From JAENVT01 sp043758005 (GTDB lineage: Bacteria > Actinomycetota > Acidimicrobiia > Acidimicrobiales > Ilumatobacteraceae), in the NCBI GenBank assembly GCA_043758005.1, contig JAYVOI010000024.1, forward strand, positions 1 to 14,168: a stretch of 14,168 bases of DNA. The letters run 5' to 3'. Both the position numbers and the translations under genes were made by a program. Below are positions 12,996 through 14,168 of this stretch, one piece after another. Position 1 is the stretch's first letter; each line of letters starts with the position of its first letter. The notes beneath the pieces were generated by a model, which ran no database searches, was not told where the DNA came from, and was given only the letters and a program-made list of their open reading frames with translations.

Positions 12996-13362
12996 GAAGG
13001 AGACACCCTGGACACGCTCCCCACCGTCAGCGGCAACCTCGCGGGCCCGGGTCTCTGGGCACCGCCCGCCATCCCTACTCCGACCGTCGGTCAAGGTCAA
13101 CGCACCTATAGCGGCGAAGCGGCAGGCACGGGGATCGTGCTGACGGCAGATGGTGAGATCCTCACCAATGCTCATGTTGTTGCTGATGCAACATCCATCA
13201 CCGTCCCCTCTATGGAGAGGCGACTGCTCGTCAGGCCGTGCTGATCGGTATGAACTCGGCGGGGCGACCAGCTCCAGCAGCGTGACCGCCGAGAACATCG
13301 GCTTCGCGATCTCTGCCAACCACGCCATGGAGATCGCAGCCCAGCTGCGGGCTGCCGCGTGA
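12972..13362 (+). pseudogene. Decayed trypsin-like serine protease (HtrA/S1C family)
   Basis: Three pieces of an S1C trypsin-like protease lie in three reading frames. The first (12972 to about 13205) encodes AAGTGIVLTADGEILTNAHV, the conserved strand and catalytic-His region. The second (about 13208-13260) encodes QAVLIGMNSAG, matching the strand after the active Ser. The third (about 13255-13362) encodes ENIGFAISANHAMEIAAQL, the end of the protease domain. The catalytic Asp region and the GNSGGP Ser motif are absent, so a segment of roughly 80-100 codons has been lost. There is no signal peptide or membrane anchor. AAGGAG (12997-13002) is ideally spaced from an in-frame CTG (13008), which may be a mutated start. 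The remnant ends 3 nt before the sensor kinase ATG. A misassembly in the source sequence is possible. Confidence 0.75.
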
Positions 13363-13365
13363 TCC

Positions 13366-14168
13366 ATGACACTCCGTCTGCGAATGGTTCTCGGTCTGGT
13401 CGTGCTCGTGACAACGGGCTTGGCGATCTTCGGGTTCACGACCTACGGCCTGTACGCGCGATCGCGCTACCGCCAGCTCGACGAGCAGTTGCGCAGCACC
13501 GTGCCATTGGTGTCGCGAGATCCGTTCCAGGCCGGCAGCTTCGCGTTCGACCCGCCGCGCGGTGGTGGCGCAGACGGTGATGGTGGCGGGCCACGCAGTG
13601 TGGCATTCGGGACCTACGCCGAATTGCGCACAGCGGACGGTGTGTTGGTCGAGGGCACAGCGCTCTCGAAGAGTGACTCGCAGAACGCGCCGGAACTGGC
13701 GACCGTGATCAGCGATCCCGGCACAGCCGACTCGGTATTCACCACCGGCTCGTCGGTCGGCACCGGCGAGTGGCGGCTGTTGGTGCGCCGAACCGACAAC
13801 CCAGGCACCAGCTTCTTGATCGTCGTGGCGATCCCCATGCGCGACGTCACCGACTCGCTCAATCGGCTGATCCTGATCGAATCGTCGGCAGCAGGTGGCC
13901 TGCTCGTGATCCTCGCCGCCGGGTCATGGTTCATCCTTCGTCGAGGACTTCGACCGTTGGAAGACATGGCGACATCGACTCGATCGATCACTGCCGGAGG
14001 CTTGTCGCAGCGCGTCGAGCCGTCTGACGGGCGCACCGAAGTCGGCCAGTTGGGGCTGGCGTTGAACACGATGCTGGAGGAGTTGCAATCCGCGTTCAAC
14101 GAGCGCGATGCGACCGAGCAGCGCCTGCGCCAGTTCCTGGCTGACGCGTCACACGAGTTGCGCACCCC
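13366..14168 (+). CDS. Sensor histidine kinase, N-terminal part
   Basis: This open frame of 267 codons runs off the right edge. It has a first membrane helix (about residues 8-30, LGLVVLVTTGLAIFGFTTYG) and an extracytoplasmic sensor domain (about 31-167) with a Gly/Asp-rich loop (PPRGGGADGDGGGP). A second helix follows (about 168-191), then a HAMP linker (about 192-244; RRGLRPLEDMA) and the start of the HisKA domain, with the H box FLADASHELRTP whose phospho-accepting His is residue 263. This is the MprB/CpxA-like layout of envelope-sensing kinases. ATG at 13366 follows the protease remnant stop by 3 nt. No response regulator is visible; it may lie downstream. The ATP-binding domain is outside the window. 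Confidence 0.92.
   Translation, partial: MTLRLRMVLGLVVLVTTGLAIFGFTTYGLYARSRYRQLDEQLRSTVPLVSRDPFQAGSFAFDPPRGGGADGDGGGPRSVAFGTYAELRTADGVLVEGTALSKSDSQNAPELATVISDPGTADSVFTTGSSVGTGEWRLLVRRTDNPGTSFLIVVAIPMRDVTDSLNRLILIESSAAGGLLVILAAGSWFILRRGLRPLEDMATSTRSITAGGLSQRVEPSDGRTEVGQLGLALNTMLEELQSAFNERDATEQRLRQFLADASHELRT

Overview
The window is high-GC bacterial chromosome with short gaps, many stop-start overlaps and frequent GTG starts. It suggests an actinobacterium, possibly of the Acidimicrobiia (Ilumatobacter-like). This is an inference from base composition, an Actinobacteria-type Nei glycosylase, a long actinobacterial-type transaldolase and a RarA/DUF948-like gene pairing. No rRNA, tRNA, CRISPR array, insertion sequence or phage gene was seen.

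Left part (1-5893). A truncated secreted-protein gene runs off the left edge on the minus strand. Divergent from it is a seven-gene plus-strand chain in which every stop overlaps the next start: Nudix hydrolase, rarA (replication-fork ATPase), a DUF948-like membrane protein, a small membrane-anchored protein, glcD, glcE and an APH-fold kinase-like protein. In many actinobacteria the two small membrane genes precede alaS; here they lead into glycolate oxidase genes.

Middle (5894-8056). A minus-strand nei gene abuts the kinase stop codon with no gap. It is divergent, by 34 bp, from glcF, the iron-sulfur subunit of glycolate oxidase. glcF is therefore separated from glcDE by one co-directional gene and one opposed gene. 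A 66-residue unknown protein is coupled to the end of glcF.

Right-middle (8039-12538). A minus-strand operon reads DUF6941-like protein, transketolase, transaldolase and a LOG-family (TIGR00730) phosphoribohydrolase. The first two carbon enzymes form the non-oxidative pentose-phosphate pathway. The last could release ribose 5-phosphate into it.

Right end (12539-14168). A divergent 43-residue ORF and a 61-residue charged helical protein with a textbook Shine-Dalgarno come first. They are followed by a hairpin, a decayed trypsin-like (HtrA/S1C) protease lacking its catalytic core, and a sensor histidine kinase cut by the window edge just after its phospho-accepting His.

The most notable sequence pattern is that six likely lead genes have a TAnnnT hexamer 7-9 nt before their start codon. 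This is the layout of promoters giving leaderless or near-leaderless mRNAs, and at two divergent pairs the hexamers lie back to back or overlap. No wholly new system is clearly demonstrated. The split glycolate oxidase locus, the pentose-phosphate/LOG operon, the zinc-finger substitution in Nei and the protease remnant fused to a kinase operon are the best leads.
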